Source: an uncultured Bacteroidales bacterium (lineage in GTDB: Bacteria > Bacteroidota > Bacteroidia > Bacteroidales > P3). Taken from it: a DNA stretch of 6,602 nt. Each line of letters opens with the position of its first letter. Position 1 is the stretch's first letter. Positions 5,991 to 6,602 of this stretch are shown here, piece after piece. The stretch spans positions 1 through 6,602 of the forward strand of contig CALDHX010000048.1 in the NCBI GenBank assembly GCA_937901525.1, written 5' to 3'. The notes under the pieces were generated by a model. That model did not search any database. It was not told the DNA's origin and was given only the letters and a program-made list of their open reading frames with translations. The position numbers and the translations under genes are program-made.

Positions 5991-6602
5991 CTAACTACAT
6001 TTGCTCCAACCACAAGAAGCACATTGCTTACAGCCTCCTGTATATATTACAGCATCACCACATTGTGGGCATTTTTCTCCCTCTACCACTGTTCCGTCTT
6101 TTACATAACGTTTCAAGGCACGAGCAATTCCATTTTTCCAAGTATTGATTGTATCTGTATCAAGAGTTAGTTTAGATACTAATTCTATTACATTTTGAAT
6201 TGGCATTCCATGACGAAGGATTCCAGAAATAAGTTTTGCATAGTTCCAATATTCTTTTTTGAACATTCGCGACAATCCTTCAATTGTTACTTTATATCCG
6301 TCTTGATCAAGGAATTGAAAATCATATCTTGCAGGCATATTACCTTCCTTCACTCTTATTACCCAACCCTTATCAACCGATGGAGGTAAAAGAAAGTTTT
6401 CTGCTTTTCCTGAGAATATTTCGTATGGTCTTCCATCATATAATCCTACAACTGCAATCCATTTTTCTTTGTCATTTTGGAAGCGAATTATCTCTGCATC
6501 TAATTTTTTAGGACGTTTAGGAGCTTTTGTTTCTGTAAAAGACGAAGTTTCTTTTGTAGAATGAGAAACCAACACACCATCTCTTGAACCATCTCTATAA
6601 AT
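5991..6602 (-). CDS. nrdJ: Adenosylcobalamin-dependent (class II) ribonucleotide reductase, C-terminal part; 5' end outside window
   Basis: The frame is open to the window edge, leaving the last 203 residues. A GTG at 6575 is internal, because the residues before it (Y-R-D-G-S-R-D-G, fragment 2–9) belong to the family's conserved end-of-barrel motif. The enzyme makes deoxyribonucleotides using vitamin B12. Seen here are the C-terminal domain of long Bacteroidetes-type NrdJ with F-Q-N-D-K-E-K-W-I-A (41–50), G-R-P-Y-E-I-F-S-G (57–65), W-N-Y-A-K-L-I-S-G-I-L-R-H-G-M-P-I (119–135) and T-W-K-N-G-I-A-R-A-L-K-R-Y (154–166). The cysteine-rich tail has C178, C181, C191, C194, C197 and C202. I read C178/C181/C191/C194 as a zinc ribbon and C197–C202 (C-x4-C, two residues from the terminus) as the redox pair that re-reduces the active site; this assignment is inference. 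The active-site barrel lies outside the window. Confidence 0.93.
   Translation of the reverse strand: MYRDGSRDGVLVSHSTKETSSFTETKAPKRPKKLDAEIIRFQNDKEKWIAVVGLYDGRPYEIFSGKAENFLLPPSVDKGWVIRVKEGNMPARYDFQFLDQDGYKVTIEGLSRMFKKEYWNYAKLISGILRHGMPIQNVIELVSKLTLDTDTINTWKNGIARALKRYVKDGTVVEGEKCPQCGDAVIYTGGCKQCASCGWSKCS

Noticed and set aside
5976..6511. Three short plus-strand open frames (64, 64 and 75 codons)
   Set aside because: All are antisense to the strongly conserved nrdJ C-terminal coding region and show no family features.
6573..6575. GTG as the start of a small stand-alone zinc-ribbon protein
   Set aside because: The frame continues to the window edge, and the preceding residues carry the Y-R-D-G-S-R motif of class II ribonucleotide reductase, so this is the 3' part of nrdJ.

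Overview
This looks like a low-GC chromosomal segment from a member of the Bacteroidota (Bacteroidetes). The supporting evidence is the conserved prs–rplY–pth order, protein sequences that read like Bacteroidetes versions of these families, start codons with little or no Shine-Dalgarno sequence, and a textbook Bacteroidetes promoter (TTTG–N19–TAnnTTTG) ahead of a tRNA gene. I see no mobile element, phage gene or CRISPR array.

Layout. (1) Bases 2–1388, plus strand: the end of a two-gene envelope-sugar module. It holds the C-terminal half of a family 2 glycosyltransferase (WaaE/KdtX-like), overlapped by a complete GT9 ADP-heptose-type glycosyltransferase. Both probably act in LPS core assembly at the inner membrane. 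(2) Bases 1392–3631, minus strand: a housekeeping block read prs → rplY (L25/CTC) → pth. It runs from PRPP synthesis to a 5S-rRNA-binding ribosomal protein and then to peptidyl-tRNA recycling. A good intrinsic terminator sits between rplY and pth, almost touching the pth start codon. (3) Bases 3632–3978: a short intergenic hub. It carries a minus-strand promoter for prs, a divergent plus-strand promoter, tRNA-Leu(CAA) and its strong terminator, then an A-rich stretch with three 21-bp repeats. (4) Bases 3979–6602, minus strand: the C-terminal third or less of a class II (B12-dependent) ribonucleotide reductase. It is followed 26 bp later by a secreted protein combining a degenerate ComEA-type helix-hairpin-helix domain with a predicted outer-membrane beta-barrel.

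Most of the window is ordinary core genome. There is no convincing new multi-gene system. The items most worth a second look are the HhH/beta-barrel protein of unknown function and its link to nrdJ, the terminator-like hairpin abutting the pth start codon, and the 21-bp-phased A-tract repeats between tRNA-Leu and the barrel gene. No gene-free stretch exceeds about 140 bases.
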